Below are positions 51,693 to 59,742 of a DNA stretch of 64,000 nucleotides, piece by piece. How positions within the stretch are numbered: the stretch's first letter is position 1; the number at the start of each line of letters is the position of its first letter. A program made the position numbers and the translations under genes. The notes beneath the pieces are model-generated. The model did no database searches and was not told the DNA's origin. It saw nothing but the letters and a program-made list of their open reading frames with translations. This DNA is from Prosthecobacter debontii (GTDB lineage: Bacteria; Verrucomicrobiota; Verrucomicrobiia; Verrucomicrobiales; Verrucomicrobiaceae): NCBI RefSeq assembly GCF_900167535.1, contig NZ_FUYE01000022.1:19679-83678 (forward strand), in the 5' to 3' direction.

Positions 51693-52421
51693 TCAACAGG
51701 TGGTGGTCTTGATCGGGCGGCGGCGATGCAGCAGAGCCCCCAACACAGTCACCCCGAGCAGCAGCACTGAGCCAGGCTCCGGCACAGGCACCACCAGCGT
51801 CTGGAGCGTCACTCCACCACCGCCGTTGTCACTCAGCCCCCCATAGACAGCCGAGTCCGCGTCTCCCAGCATCCAATCATAAGAGCCTGCCACCTCGGCC
51901 GGATCAGGAAAGACCCAGTCACTCAGCGTATCCCCGGTATTCACCCCATCCGTCACCAGAGCCCACTCCGTTTCCGTGACTCGATCCTTGGTGTTATACA
52001 CCCACAGATAAACCACCGTGCCCTGCTGAAATTGGAACCCGGGGGTGGCATAAGGCGAATCGGAGGTGCCATCCGAGAGGTGATCCACCGTGCCCGCGAA
52101 GGCTTGGTTTTCCTCCGACCATCCCTCAGGATCACCATCATCCGGAATCGTCGGTGTGGGGTCAAACGCAATGTCAAAGACCCGCCAGTTGGCTGCCCAA
52201 TCGTTGATGTTCGTCACCGTCGGCACGAAGCCATTGTCAAACACACCCATCTCAAACGAAAACTCGCCGCCGAGCGGCTGGCCATTGGAGTCGATCAATA
52301 CGTCCACCCCGATGGAACTGCCCCAGAAAATGGTGCTGGCAACGGCAGGCTGCGCAAGCCCCAGCATGGCTACCGCCATCGCGGAGGCCAGGGACAAAAG
52401 GCGGAGGGGGGGTGGTTTCAT
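51693..52421 (-). CDS. PEP-CTERM sorting-domain protein
   Basis: 242 aa, signal peptide RLLSLASAMAVAMLGLAQPAVA. The mature part is a beta-rich domain without known motif (FWGSSIGVDVLIDSNGQPL..., FQFQQGTVVYLWVYN). The C-terminus VPVPEPGSVLLLGVTVLGALLHRRR is a textbook PEP-CTERM tag: VPEP, one hydrophobic helix, Arg cluster. It ends 19 bp before the start of the giant repeat protein on the same strand, so the pair is likely one operon and may form a surface structure together. Upstream lies an AT-rich stretch, the likely promoter. Confidence 0.85.
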   Translation of the reverse strand: MKPPPLRLLSLASAMAVAMLGLAQPAVASTIFWGSSIGVDVLIDSNGQPLGGEFSFEMGVFDNGFVPTVTNINDWAANWRVFDIAFDPTPTIPDDGDPEGWSEENQAFAGTVDHLSDGTSDSPYATPGFQFQQGTVVYLWVYNTKDRVTETEWALVTDGVNTGDTLSDWVFPDPAEVAGSYDWMLGDADSAVYGGLSDNGGGGVTLQTLVVPVPEPGSVLLLGVTVLGALLHRRRPIKTTTC

Positions 52422-52499
52422 AGCGAGGAATGGCTGGGAGCCCCTTCATCTCGGGCAAGGAGGCGAAGAAACTCGGGTGAAAAGGGCTCTGACTTGGGG

Positions 52500-52600
52500 T
52501 AATCCATCTAAGGACCAGTTAACAATATGGAAATTATATCTTAATTTGGTAATTATCAAAAAGAATAAAATCTAGATTTTAAAGTTCTTTTAACCAAATC
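52500..52600. promoter_or_regulatory. AT-rich promoter-like region with palindrome
   Basis: About 100 bp far more AT-rich than its surroundings, in the divergent gap between the PEP-CTERM/giant-protein unit (minus) and the glycosyltransferase (plus). It contains the perfect palindrome AAAATCTAGATTTT at 52567-52580. A regulator binding there could control the surface-protein operon. No clear -35/-10 pair can be named. Confidence 0.4.
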
Positions 52601-52653
52601 CGGCTCTCTCTTGCTGTGAAACCGGGGGTGGGGTCCGGTTCGAATCCCTTCCC

Positions 52654-53904
52654 ATGCACGTCGTTCTTTTTCCTCTTGGCAGTGCCGGTGATGTCTTCCC
52701 CTTCCTCTGGCTCGGGCGGCATCTGCGGGCGCGAGGGCATCGTGTCACCGTTGTGGTGGCCTGTGTTTTCGAGGAGGTGGTGCGGAAAGCCGGCCTGGAG
52801 GTGGTTCCCATGGGCACCCCGGAACTCTTTGACCGCTTCATTTCCGATCCCCGCGTCTGGAAGCTCTACCAGGGCACCAAGCTCGTCTTCGAATTTGCGG
52901 GAGAAAACACCGAGCCCGTGCTGGCGGTGGTGGAGTCCCTCATCCAACAGGGAGCCCGCCCCGATCTCCTGCTGGCCCCCTGCACCGTCTTCGGCGCCCG
53001 CTTGGCGCGGGAAAAACACGGCATCCCGCTGATCTCCGTCCATGTCCAGCCCGCTGTGCTCATCAGTGCCCACGAGACGCCCGTGCTCTTCCCGGGCATG
53101 CAGCACTTCCGAAAACTGCCGCTGACACTTCGGCAGTGGCTGGTGCGCCTGCCCAACCCTGCCGACCGCTTTGCCGCCGCCCCTGTGCGGGCCGCCTGCG
53201 CCCGTCATGGTGTCGCCGCACCGCGCCGCCTCTGGTGGGAGTGGGCCGACTCTCCCGATGGCGTGCTGGCCCTCTTCCCCGAGTGGTTTGCCCGTCCACA
53301 GCCCGACTGGCCACCGCAGCTCCTCCAGTGGCATTTCCCGCTGGAAGACATCGCCACCGAGAGGCCCCTGTCGAGCGAAGTGACTGACTTCCTGGCTGAA
53401 GGGACAGCCCCCATCGTCTTCACCCCTGGCAGCGCCAATATCCAGGCCCGGCGTTTCTTCGAGGTCGCCCTCAGCGCCGTCACCACCCTCGGCGAGCGCG
53501 CCATCTTCGTGACCCGGGATCTCAGCCAACTCCCCTCCCCCTTACCCTCCCGAGTTTTAGCGGTGGAGTACGCCCCGTTTTCCACCCTCATCCCGCACGC
53601 CTCCGTCTTCGTCCATCACGGCGGCATCGGCACCCTGTCCCAAGGCTTCGCCGCCGGGGTGCCCCAGCTCATCATGGCCATGGCGCACGATCAGCCGGAC
53701 AACGCCTACCGGCTGGAGCAACTCGGTGCCGGCATCGGCCTCAGCCCGCGCACCTTTACGCCTCGGCGGGTGAGTCAAACCCTGCACCGACTGCTGACCG
53801 AGCCTCGCTACCAACAAGCCGCCCTGCGCTGTCAGCAACACATCCAGCAACGTCCTGCCGTGGAAGCGCTGACGGAGTGGATCGAATCCCGCACTTTAGG
53901 TTAG
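52654..53904 (+). CDS. GT1-family (UGT/MGT-like) glycosyltransferase
   Basis: 416 aa cytosolic GT-B enzyme. N-terminal acceptor domain opens with HVVLFPLGSAGDVFPFLWLGRHLRARGHRV, as in vancomycin or rhamnolipid GT1 enzymes; the C-terminal nucleotide-sugar domain carries FTPGSANIQARRFFEVAL, VEYAPFSTLIPHASVFVHHGGIGTLSQGFAAGVPQLIMAMAHDQPDNAYRLEQLGAG (the HHGGxGT...Q signature for UDP-sugar). It transfers a sugar to a lipid or small-molecule acceptor. No biosynthetic cluster surrounds it, so its product is unknown. Start ATG 52654; no Shine-Dalgarno seen. Confidence 0.9.
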   Translation: MHVVLFPLGSAGDVFPFLWLGRHLRARGHRVTVVVACVFEEVVRKAGLEVVPMGTPELFDRFISDPRVWKLYQGTKLVFEFAGENTEPVLAVVESLIQQGARPDLLLAPCTVFGARLAREKHGIPLISVHVQPAVLISAHETPVLFPGMQHFRKLPLTLRQWLVRLPNPADRFAAAPVRAACARHGVAAPRRLWWEWADSPDGVLALFPEWFARPQPDWPPQLLQWHFPLEDIATERPLSSEVTDFLAEGTAPIVFTPGSANIQARRFFEVALSAVTTLGERAIFVTRDLSQLPSPLPSRVLAVEYAPFSTLIPHASVFVHHGGIGTLSQGFAAGVPQLIMAMAHDQPDNAYRLEQLGAGIGLSPRTFTPRRVSQTLHRLLTEPRYQQAALRCQQHIQQRPAVEALTEWIESRTLG

Positions 53905-53937
53905 GCCAACTCGAAGCAACGCATCGCTCTCGCTGCT

Positions 53938-54360
53938 TCACGCCAGTTCCCGCGCTAGGCGATGCAGGCCCTTCGCGTATTTTTGGATCTGCTTCGGCGT
54001 GGGTGCATCGGCGAGGTTGGAGATCATGTCAGCGATCTTGACCTTCGTGGCGATGGGATTCTGCGCCACCTTCTCCAGGTAATCCTCATACGGTAGCTCG
54101 CCCGTTTTGGTCAGCAGCGCCACGGCTTCCACCAAGTGCTGAGGGATCCCCGCCGCCACGAGCGTGGCCTCGGTGTGATCACAGTCCTCCAGCACATCGT
54201 GCAGCCAAGCGACGACCTGAGCCTCCCAATCCTCCCCCACCCGACTGACGACCGCCCTGGGATGCTCGATGTAAGGCACCTCACCCCCTCGACGAAACTG
54301 CCCCGCGTGGGCTGCCGTGGCGATCTGCTCCGCCAACAGGACGTAATCGGTAGAAGACAT
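53938..54360 (-). CDS. Small HD-domain hydrolase (RelA/SpoT HD-like)
   Basis: 140 aa from ATG 54360 (upstream codons to 54402 are Cys/Pro-rich filler). Metal-dependent HD motifs: AHAGQFRRGGEVPYIEHP (first His with the GQ-RR segment and HP), VVAWLHDVLEDCDHT (HD), and KIADMISNLADAP (the D-x3-N of SpoT hydrolases). The pattern is that of stand-alone small alarmone hydrolase-like or Mesh1-like HD proteins, which remove pyrophosphate from (p)ppGpp or related nucleotides. The exact substrate cannot be told from sequence. Convergent with the glycosyltransferase gene, 33 bp apart. Confidence 0.8.
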   Translation of the reverse strand: MSSTDYVLLAEQIATAAHAGQFRRGGEVPYIEHPRAVVSRVGEDWEAQVVAWLHDVLEDCDHTEATLVAAGIPQHLVEAVALLTKTGELPYEDYLEKVAQNPIATKVKIADMISNLADAPTPKQIQKYAKGLHRLARELA

Positions 54361-54399
54361 CGCCCAAGCTAAGTCAGAGGCGGCGGGACAACAAGGGCA

Positions 54400-54434
54400 C
54401 AAAAAAAGCGCAACCTCCGGGAAGAGGCTGCGCT
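54400..54434 (-). terminator. Intrinsic terminator of the ferredoxin gene
   Basis: Minus-strand stem AGCGCAGCCTC (54434-54424) / GAGGTTGCGCT (54417-54407) with one G-U and a run of T (54407-54401). It lies in the gap upstream of the HD gene, so it stops ferredoxin transcripts entering it. Confidence 0.88.
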
Positions 54435-54455
54435 TTCAGTCAAAGCTCAAAAGAA

Positions 54456-54689
54456 TTATTCGCCGTCGCGGCCGATGGCTTCGACAGGGCAGCCAGCGAG
54501 GGCTTCCTCAGCGAGTTCACGCTCTTCGTCGGTCTCAGGCTGCTTGTAAACGAAGGAGTGACCACCGTCGTCGTCGCGCTTGAAGTTGGCGGGCGCAGTT
54601 TCACGGCACAGGTCGCAGTCGATGCACTGGTCGTCCACGTAGTAGGCGCCGGGGGTGTTTTGGGAATACTTGTTTTCTACGTCTGCCAT
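54456..54689 (-). CDS. [4Fe-4S] ferredoxin
   Basis: 77 aa from ATG 54689, preceded by AAGGAGA (a rare strong Shine-Dalgarno here, spacing about 8). One cluster: CIDCDLC (CxxCxxC, Cys 22, 25, 28) plus the distant Cys of AGCPVEAI near residue 67. The second-cluster Cys set of 2[4Fe-4S] ferredoxins is missing, as in single-cluster ferredoxins of Thermotoga or Bacillus type. It is highly acidic and short, an electron carrier. Divergent from hemQ with 200 bp between; own terminator 22 bp after the stop. Confidence 0.92.
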   Translation of the reverse strand: MADVENKYSQNTPGAYYVDDQCIDCDLCRETAPANFKRDDDGGHSFVYKQPETDEERELAEEALAGCPVEAIGRDGE

Positions 54690-54890
54690 GTTTTGATGTC
54701 TCCTTATCTTGGATTTGCGGACTGGATAAATAATTCCCGCCTGGGGGGTTTCAATCACTTTTTGCGAATCACTGCGCCTGACCATTGAGCAGAAGGCATT
54801 CCAGCGTATGGGAATATTGACGGTGGGTGCATCCGGCCTCTGTTTGGCTGCACCCCCTGCCCTTACACAACCTACCCCTCCATTTTCGCC

Positions 54891-55703
54891 ATGACCCCCA
54901 TCATCCCTCAGGAAGGCTGGATCGTTCAGCATCTGTTTTATACCCTCGACCACGGTTTCTGGGCTGCCCTCACCCCTGAAGAGAAAGCGGAGCGCATGGA
55001 GCACTTCGACGCCACTGTCCAGAAAATCCGTTCCCACCCGAAGACTCAGCTCCTGAGCTTCAGCATGGTCACCCCGAAGTTCGATCTCGGCTTCATGCTC
55101 CTGACCCCCGACCTGCAGGACGCCAATCAGTTTGAAAAAGAGCTGACCCTCGCCCTCGGGCCTGAAGTCCTCACCCCCGCTTACTGCTACCTCTCCATGA
55201 CGGAGTGGACGGAATACAGCGAGAAGGAAGAGGAAGCCTCCGAGCGCATCGCCCGCACCGAGAACCTGGAGGTCGGCTCCGAAGCTCACACCAAGCGCCT
55301 GGCCGAGTGGAAGGGCCACATGGACAAATACTACAGTGACCGCCTGTATCCCAACATGCCGGACTGGCAGGTCATGTGCTTTTACCCCATGAGCAAGCGC
55401 CGTAACGTGGGCGCCAACTGGTATGCCCAGGACTTCGCCAAACGCCGTGAACTGATGAGCGGCCACGCCCGCACCGGTCGCAAGTTCTCCGGCAAGGTCC
55501 GCCAGCTCATCACCGGCTCCACCGGCCTGGATACCCATGAGTGGGGTGTCACCCTCTTTGCCCACGACATCTACCAGATCAAAACCATCGTCTACGAGAT
55601 GCGCTGGGATGAAGTGACCACCCAATACGGTGAGTTTGGAGACTTCTACATCGGCATCCAGCTCAACGGTCAGGAACTCTTCCAGCGCCTGCTGCTGGCT
55701 TGA
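54891..55703 (+). CDS. hemQ: HemQ/ChdC-like coproheme decarboxylase (chlorite-dismutase superfamily)
   Basis: 270 aa. The catalytic Tyr lies in VMCFYPMSKRRNVGANWY, proximal His in LMSGHARTGRKFSGKVRQLITGSTGLDTHEWGVTLFAHD, and TIVYEMRWDEVTTQYGEFGDFYIG closes the core; these are the hallmark segments of ChdC. It decarboxylates coproheme III to protoheme IX in the coproporphyrin-dependent haem route. The N-terminal about 100 residues form the other ferredoxin-like half. No other hem gene is next to it. The start fits the family (no Shine-Dalgarno). Confidence 0.9.
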   Translation: MTPIIPQEGWIVQHLFYTLDHGFWAALTPEEKAERMEHFDATVQKIRSHPKTQLLSFSMVTPKFDLGFMLLTPDLQDANQFEKELTLALGPEVLTPAYCYLSMTEWTEYSEKEEEASERIARTENLEVGSEAHTKRLAEWKGHMDKYYSDRLYPNMPDWQVMCFYPMSKRRNVGANWYAQDFAKRRELMSGHARTGRKFSGKVRQLITGSTGLDTHEWGVTLFAHDIYQIKTIVYEMRWDEVTTQYGEFGDFYIGIQLNGQELFQRLLLA

Positions 55704-55734
55704 TTTCGGAGCCTTTGGGATTAAAATCCCGTCC

Positions 55735-55986
55735 ATGAGCGCCGCCTCTATATCTTATTCTCCGCTGCTGGAGTCCGTAATGGCTTCAGCAGCCAAGCTT
55801 TCAAGAGATGAAAAGGTGGCCCTCGTGGAAAAGTTGGAGGCAGAATTAATCGAAGTGTCAGAGCCCTCCGAATGGGAGGCTCAACTAGCGCAGGAAAGAT
55901 TGCGTCTTTTTGAGCAAGGTCTTTCCGTTCCAATTCCATGGGAGGAAGCTAAAGCCCGCCTAAAGCAGAAATGGGGAAAAAAATAA
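55735..55986 (+). CDS. Addiction-module antitoxin-like protein
   Basis: 83 aa (MSAASISYSPLLESVMASAAKLSRDEKVALVEKLEAELIE...). The stretch AAKLSRDEKVALVEKL followed by acidic EVSEPSEWEAQLAQERL and a basic end RLKQKWGKK matches the short addiction-module antitoxin family (TIGR02574-like). It overlaps the ParE-like toxin start by 16 bp. Such proteins bind and neutralise the toxin and repress the operon. Its 5' end is 32 bp after hemQ. Confidence 0.85.
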   Translation: MSAASISYSPLLESVMASAAKLSRDEKVALVEKLEAELIEVSEPSEWEAQLAQERLRLFEQGLSVPIPWEEAKARLKQKWGKK

Positions 55987-56282
55987 TCATCATCCCCGAG
56001 GCGCAGGTCGACCTGGAAGAAATCGCGGAGTTCTATGAAGAACAAGAGCTTGGGCTAGGAGCCGAGGTTTACGAATTTCTGGAGACACACATTGACGCTT
56101 TGCTGATTACAGGTGGATTGCATCCCATCCATCATCGAATGCACCGACTAGTCGTTTTGGGACGCTTCCCTTATTTCACAGTGCATTATCGCCTGATAAA
56201 CGATGGCATTGTCGTGCTGATGGTCTTGGACCAACGTCGCGATCCACTTTACAATCTCCAAAAACTTCGGCGGATCATTTAA
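55971..56282 (+). CDS. ParE/RelE-family toxin
   Basis: 103 aa, ATG at 55971 inside the antitoxin 3' end. Fold marks: [40 protein letters not shown] and the C-terminal beta strands [45 protein letters not shown]. RelE-type mRNase or ParE-type gyrase inhibitor cannot be separated by sequence; the length and antitoxin class favour ParE. 20 bp before thiG. Confidence 0.88.
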   Translation: MGKKIIIIPEAQVDLEEIAEFYEEQELGLGAEVYEFLETHIDALLITGGLHPIHHRMHRLVVLGRFPYFTVHYRLINDGIVVLMVLDQRRDPLYNLQKLRRII

Positions 56283-56301
56283 TCCGCGGCCTTTCCCCTT
56301 C

Positions 56302-57090
56302 ATGCCCAATCAGCCCCTCACCATCGCCGACCGCACCTTTAACTCCCGTCTCATGCTGGGCACGGGTAAGTTTGCCTCTGGGGAACTCATGCGCCAAGCC
56401 ATCATCGCCTCCGGCACTGAGATCGTCACCGTGGCCCTGCGCCGGGCGGATCTCACTGGCAAAGGCGACCCCTTCGCCAATATCCTGGACTTCATCCCCA
56501 AGGACATCCTGCTGCTGCCGAATACCAGCGGTGCCATGAATGCCGAGGAAGCCGTGCGCCTCGCCCGCCTCGCCGTCGCCGCGGGCCTGCCCAACTGGGT
56601 GAAGCTGGAGATCCATCCTGATCCCCGCTACCTGCTGCCCGACCCCATCGAGACGCTGAAAGCCGCCGAGATCCTGGTGAAGGAAGGCTTCACCGTGCTG
56701 CCCTACATCAATGCCGACCCCGTGCTGGCGCGGCGCCTCCAGGACGTGGGCACCGCCACCGTCATGCCCCTGGGCTCCCCCATCGGTTCCCACCAGGGCA
56801 TCACCACCCGTCGGCAGATCGAGATCATCATCTCTCAGGCCACCGTGCCGGTCGTCGTGGATGCTGGTATCGGTGCCCCGAGCCATGCCGCCGAGGCCTT
56901 TGAAATGGGAGCTGATGCCGTGCTGGTGAATACCGCCATCGCCATCGCTAGCGATCCCTCCCGCATGGCCGAGGCCTTCAAAGCCGCCGTCGAAGCTGGA
57001 CGGGCCGCCTATGAGATCGGTCTCGCCGATCACAGTGAAGAAGCCAGCGCCACCAGCCCCCTGACGACCTTCCTTTACCAGCAATCCTAG
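56302..57090 (+). CDS. thiG: Thiazole synthase
   Basis: 262 aa TIM barrel. Motifs: [25 protein letters not shown], the catalytic Lys in [78 protein letters not shown]. It builds the thiazole ring of thiamin from DXP, dehydroglycine and ThiS-thiocarboxylate. thiS, thiF, thiH or thiO, its usual neighbours, are absent; they must be elsewhere. Full family length. It follows the toxin gene by 19 bp, without apparent functional link. Confidence 0.95.
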   Translation: MPNQPLTIADRTFNSRLMLGTGKFASGELMRQAIIASGTEIVTVALRRADLTGKGDPFANILDFIPKDILLLPNTSGAMNAEEAVRLARLAVAAGLPNWVKLEIHPDPRYLLPDPIETLKAAEILVKEGFTVLPYINADPVLARRLQDVGTATVMPLGSPIGSHQGITTRRQIEIIISQATVPVVVDAGIGAPSHAAEAFEMGADAVLVNTAIAIASDPSRMAEAFKAAVEAGRAAYEIGLADHSEEASATSPLTTFLYQQS

Positions 57091-57111
57091 TCCCAAGATC
57101 TTGAGCGGAGC

Positions 57112-57176
57112 GCGGATACACTTATCCGCATCTGGGTGCGACGAGTCACTCCAAACCGGCGGACAAGAGTGTCCGC
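57112..57176. repeat. Paired-hairpin (REP/BIME-like) element, copy 3
   Basis: GCGGATA-cact-TATCCGC (57112-57129) and GCGGACA-agag-TGTCCGC (57159-57176), 7-bp stems with 4-nt loops, mirrored. It sits in the 135-bp gap between thiG and the RsmC-like gene. Stems differ from the other copies in paired positions only. Confidence 0.75.
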
Positions 57177-57225
57177 ACTCCCTTTCCCAGCCCTCTCCTT
57201 TCAGATCGCTGACCTCCCCGCCTCC

Positions 57226-58284
57226 ATGCACGCCCTCACTGCCCTTTTTCACGCGCTCGATACCCAGCCGGAGATCCCGGTCGAAACCGCCTCCCGCATC
57301 CTCTTCCTCCGCGCGCAGGCTCACCCCGGCCTGGAGGCCTTCAAAGATCGCCTGACCTGCGAGCAGACCTGGAAACCCCATGCCGATGCCCTGGTGGAGT
57401 CCGGCCAGCGCCACACCCGTCAGGCCGAGGGGAAATACGATCTCATCCTGCTGCTGCCAGATCGCCAGCGTGATAGCATCCTCTCCGACTTTGCCCGCGC
57501 TCACGAGCTCCTGGCCGAGGGCGGCATGCTCGTCACCGCACTTCACAACGACTGGGGTGCCAAACGCATGGAGCAGCATCTGGCCGAAGTGGCCGGCGAA
57601 GTCCAAACCCTCTCCAAGCATCACAGCCGCGTCTTTTGGGCCACCCAGCCCGCCTCATGGAAAACCGAGGTGCTCGAGCAATGGAAAGCCGGTGGGGCCA
57701 TGCGCCGCGTGCTGGACGGCCGCTTCTGGTCACAGCCTGGCTTGTTCAACTGGGACCGCATCGATGAAGGCTCCGCCCTGCTCACCGAGCATCTCCCGCA
57801 CACCATCGGTGGCAATGTCGCAGACCTCGGCGCGAGCTGGGGTTACCTGAGTGATCATCTCCTGCGCAAGTGCCCCAACATCCGCACGCTGGACATGTAT
57901 GAGGCCGATGCCCGTGCTCTGGAATGTGCGCGTCGTAACACCGGCCTCATCCCCGTCCCCGTCAGGCCCCGCATCCTCTGGAAAGATGTCACGCAAGGGG
58001 TCGGCACGGCCAGCTATGACCATGTCGTGATGAACCCGCCCTTTCATGACGGACGCGATGCCGATCCCACCCTGGGATTGAAGTTCATCACCGTCGCCGC
58101 CCAGGCCCTGCGCACTACAGGTGACCTCTGGCTCGTGGCCAACAAGCACCTGCCCTATGAGAACCTGCTGCGTGAAGCCTTCGAGCACATCAGCCTCATC
58201 GCTGAGACCCGCAGCTTCAAGGTTATCCATGGGGTCAAACCCACCCTGGTGACCCGTCAAGTGCGACGCAAAAGCCGTCGTTAA
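57226..58284 (+). CDS. RsmC-like class I SAM methyltransferase
   Basis: 352 aa from ATG 57226; the open frame continues upstream through the hairpin element and is not used. Two consecutive Rossmann-like halves as in RsmC: a degenerate N-terminal half (YDLILLLPDRQRDSILSDFARAHELLAEGGMLVTAL) and the catalytic C-terminal half with NVADLGASWGYLSDHLLRKCPNI (SAM site; A-S replaces the usual G-G), DMYEADARALECAR, and MNPPFHDGRDAD (NPPFHDG is the RsmC motif). RsmC methylates G1207 of 16S rRNA; RlmG is a relative. Assigned as RsmC/RlmG-type. Confidence 0.87.
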   Translation: MHALTALFHALDTQPEIPVETASRILFLRAQAHPGLEAFKDRLTCEQTWKPHADALVESGQRHTRQAEGKYDLILLLPDRQRDSILSDFARAHELLAEGGMLVTALHNDWGAKRMEQHLAEVAGEVQTLSKHHSRVFWATQPASWKTEVLEQWKAGGAMRRVLDGRFWSQPGLFNWDRIDEGSALLTEHLPHTIGGNVADLGASWGYLSDHLLRKCPNIRTLDMYEADARALECARRNTGLIPVPVRPRILWKDVTQGVGTASYDHVVMNPPFHDGRDADPTLGLKFITVAAQALRTTGDLWLVANKHLPYENLLREAFEHISLIAETRSFKVIHGVKPTLVTRQVRRKSRR

Positions 58285-58400
58285 GCACGTCATTCCATGA
58301 CACTCCCCAAGGCCGTGCATTTTTTCGTTCATAAACAGCAAAAGCTTCTTGCAAAGATCAGCGGCTCGTCTTAACTCCACGTCCCGCACGAAAGTGAAAT

Positions 58401-58486
58401 GGGTAGGTGCCCGAGTGGTTAAAGGGGGCAGACTGTAAATCTGCTGGCTTACGCCTACGCTGGTTCGAACCCAGCCCTGCCCACCA
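58401..58486 (+). tRNA. tRNA-Tyr (anticodon GTA)
   Basis: 86 nt with encoded CCA (58484-58486). Acceptor GGGTAGG / CCTGCCC (one T-G), anticodon stem GCAGA (58428-58432) / TCTGC (58440-58444), loop CTGTAAA with anticodon GTA at 58435-58437, T arm around GGTTCGAACC, and a long variable arm typical of class II bacterial tRNA-Tyr. Followed by a terminator. Confidence 0.95.
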
Positions 58487-58506
58487 TTTTCATCTTCGCG
58501 TGAGAC

Positions 58507-58538
58507 AAAAAAAGCCCGGTCCAAAGCCGGGCTTTTTT
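58507..58538 (+). terminator. Intrinsic terminator after tRNA-Tyr
   Basis: AGCCCGG / CCGGGCT, 7-bp stem extended by A and T runs on both sides, 7-nt loop; could act in both directions. Confidence 0.9.
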
Positions 58539-58735
58539 GTGCTCATCAATCAAGCAAGGAGTCGAAACCACCTGTTCTCTTCGTCCACGCCGAAACTCGC
58601 ACGCTTAGGACTCAGGCATCATTTCTATCCCCATGCTTTTGGTTAGACCCCACCATCCAAAAGCCCTGCCTCCTTTCGGCATAAGGTTCGACGTGAGTTA
58701 TCAAACCAAGCTTTGGCGAAACACGTTTGGGCAAG

Positions 58736-58908
58736 CCGCCATCGCCTTCGCCCCGGGACCTGGGGTGAGACCGCAAGGAGAGGGACTTGCCAAGTCCCCT
58801 TAACCGCCATCGCCATTACCCCGAGACCTGAGCTGAGAACGCAAGGAGAGGGACTTGCCAAGTCCCCTTAACCGCCATCGCCATTACCCCGGGACCTTGG
58901 GCGAGACC
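58736..58908 (+). repeat. 68-bp tandem repeats with GGGACTT hairpin
   Basis: Unit 1 58736-58803, unit 2 58804-58871, partial unit 3 58872-58908, beginning CCGCCATCGCC and ending GGGACTTGCCAAGTCCCCTT, whose GGGACTT / AAGTCCC arms form a 7-bp hairpin with a 3-nt loop. Units differ at about 10 positions. Confidence 0.85.
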
Positions 58909-59083
58909 AAAGTGAAATTTAAAGGGGTAAACCTTTCATCTCGCTCCTCACCCGTCGAATGTGAAGCGTTGTTTCGTCAGGCGGGTATAAGAGGGCTTGC
59001 GGTCCAAAGGATCGCCGGATTCAGCTCAGGGCGAAGCGAAGCAAACCCTGGGTGGGTGGGAAGAGACCCACCTCTCAAAAGTC

Positions 59084-59234
59084 GCGGCCTGAAGGGTCGC
59101 GGGAGAGGGAACGAGAGGTGAAAACATGCCGCACGTTCCCGCGCTCCTTCAGAGCGCTCCGCAGGTGATTCGGTGTCGTTCGTCCCTTCCCAGGCCTTGC
59201 GGCCTGGGCTGAATCCAGCGGCCCTTCAGGCCGC
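59084..59234. repeat. 13-bp inverted repeat with GGCC-rich palindromes
   Basis: GCGGCCTGAAGGG and its exact inverse CCCTTCAGGCCGC flank 125 bp containing further GGCCTTGCGGCCTGGG-type half-palindromes. Probably related to REP-like dispersed elements. Confidence 0.65.
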
Positions 59235-59742
59235 GCAGATGTCTGAGCCCCTGATGAAAATGAGAGGGTAGAAACAGGACTCTCACGCCCCCTCACCTCA
59301 CTTTTCGCTTAGCGAAAGAGTTGGGGTGAGGAGCGGACTCGATCTTGCCCACGAATTTGACTCATTATTTCATCAGTTGGGTATGAGAACGCACGGAGAG
59401 GGACTTGCCAAGTCCCCTTAACCGTCTCGGCCTAAGTCTCGTGGTGCGATCCAATACAGGATACCTTGGGGAGCAGCCCTGGAAAATCACTTTGCCAGCG
59501 ATCCCTGTTTTCATTCCAAACTCGGGTGACAGAGGGATAGGACGCGCTCAAGACCTTGCCTTGCACCACAGCACCTTCTCACCGGCGAGCCTCTCCCGAA
59601 TTCAAACAGCCCGAGAGCCTCTTGATCCCTTGGTCGGGTACCCAATTGCAGCAGCATGCCACATTAAGACGTCAACGCCACATCCATTAATTTTGACTTA
59701 AAAAGAACTAGATCTAGCGCTTGATTATGCTTATGACACAGG

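Larger units (their letters stand above)
58539..59742. other. Gene-free repeat-rich region behind tRNA-Tyr
   Basis: 1.2 kb without a supportable gene (short open frames lack motifs and codon structure). Contents: 68-bp tandem repeats (58736-58908), a further partial copy at 59385-59423, a perfect 13-bp inverted repeat GCGGCCTGAAGGG (59084-59096) / CCCTTCAGGCCGC (59222-59234), a long hairpin 59291-59331, and a TTTCRTCAGNNGGGTATRAGA motif seen twice (about 58972 and 59369). It precedes the second large surface protein. It could be the remains of an insertion at the tRNA gene. Confidence 0.6.

Noticed and set aside
52625..52650. GGTTCGAATCC-like tRNA T-loop motif
   Set aside because: T stem does not pair and no acceptor, D or anticodon arm precedes it; chance or at most a tiny tRNA remnant.
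53910..53940. Terminator between glycosyltransferase and HD hydrolase genes
   Set aside because: A short GAAGCA / TGCTTC pairing exists, but no T-tract on either side.
54456..55736. 426-codon minus-strand frame ending in the ferredoxin sequence
   Set aside because: Only the last 77 codons are real; the upstream part is antisense to hemQ, and the strong Shine-Dalgarno marks ATG 54689.
56275..57624. 449-codon minus-strand open frame opposite thiG and rsmC-like
   Set aside because: Spans two well-supported plus-strand genes.
58736..58871. CRISPR array from the 68-bp repeats
   Set aside because: Units are contiguous without spacers and only about two and a half copies exist.
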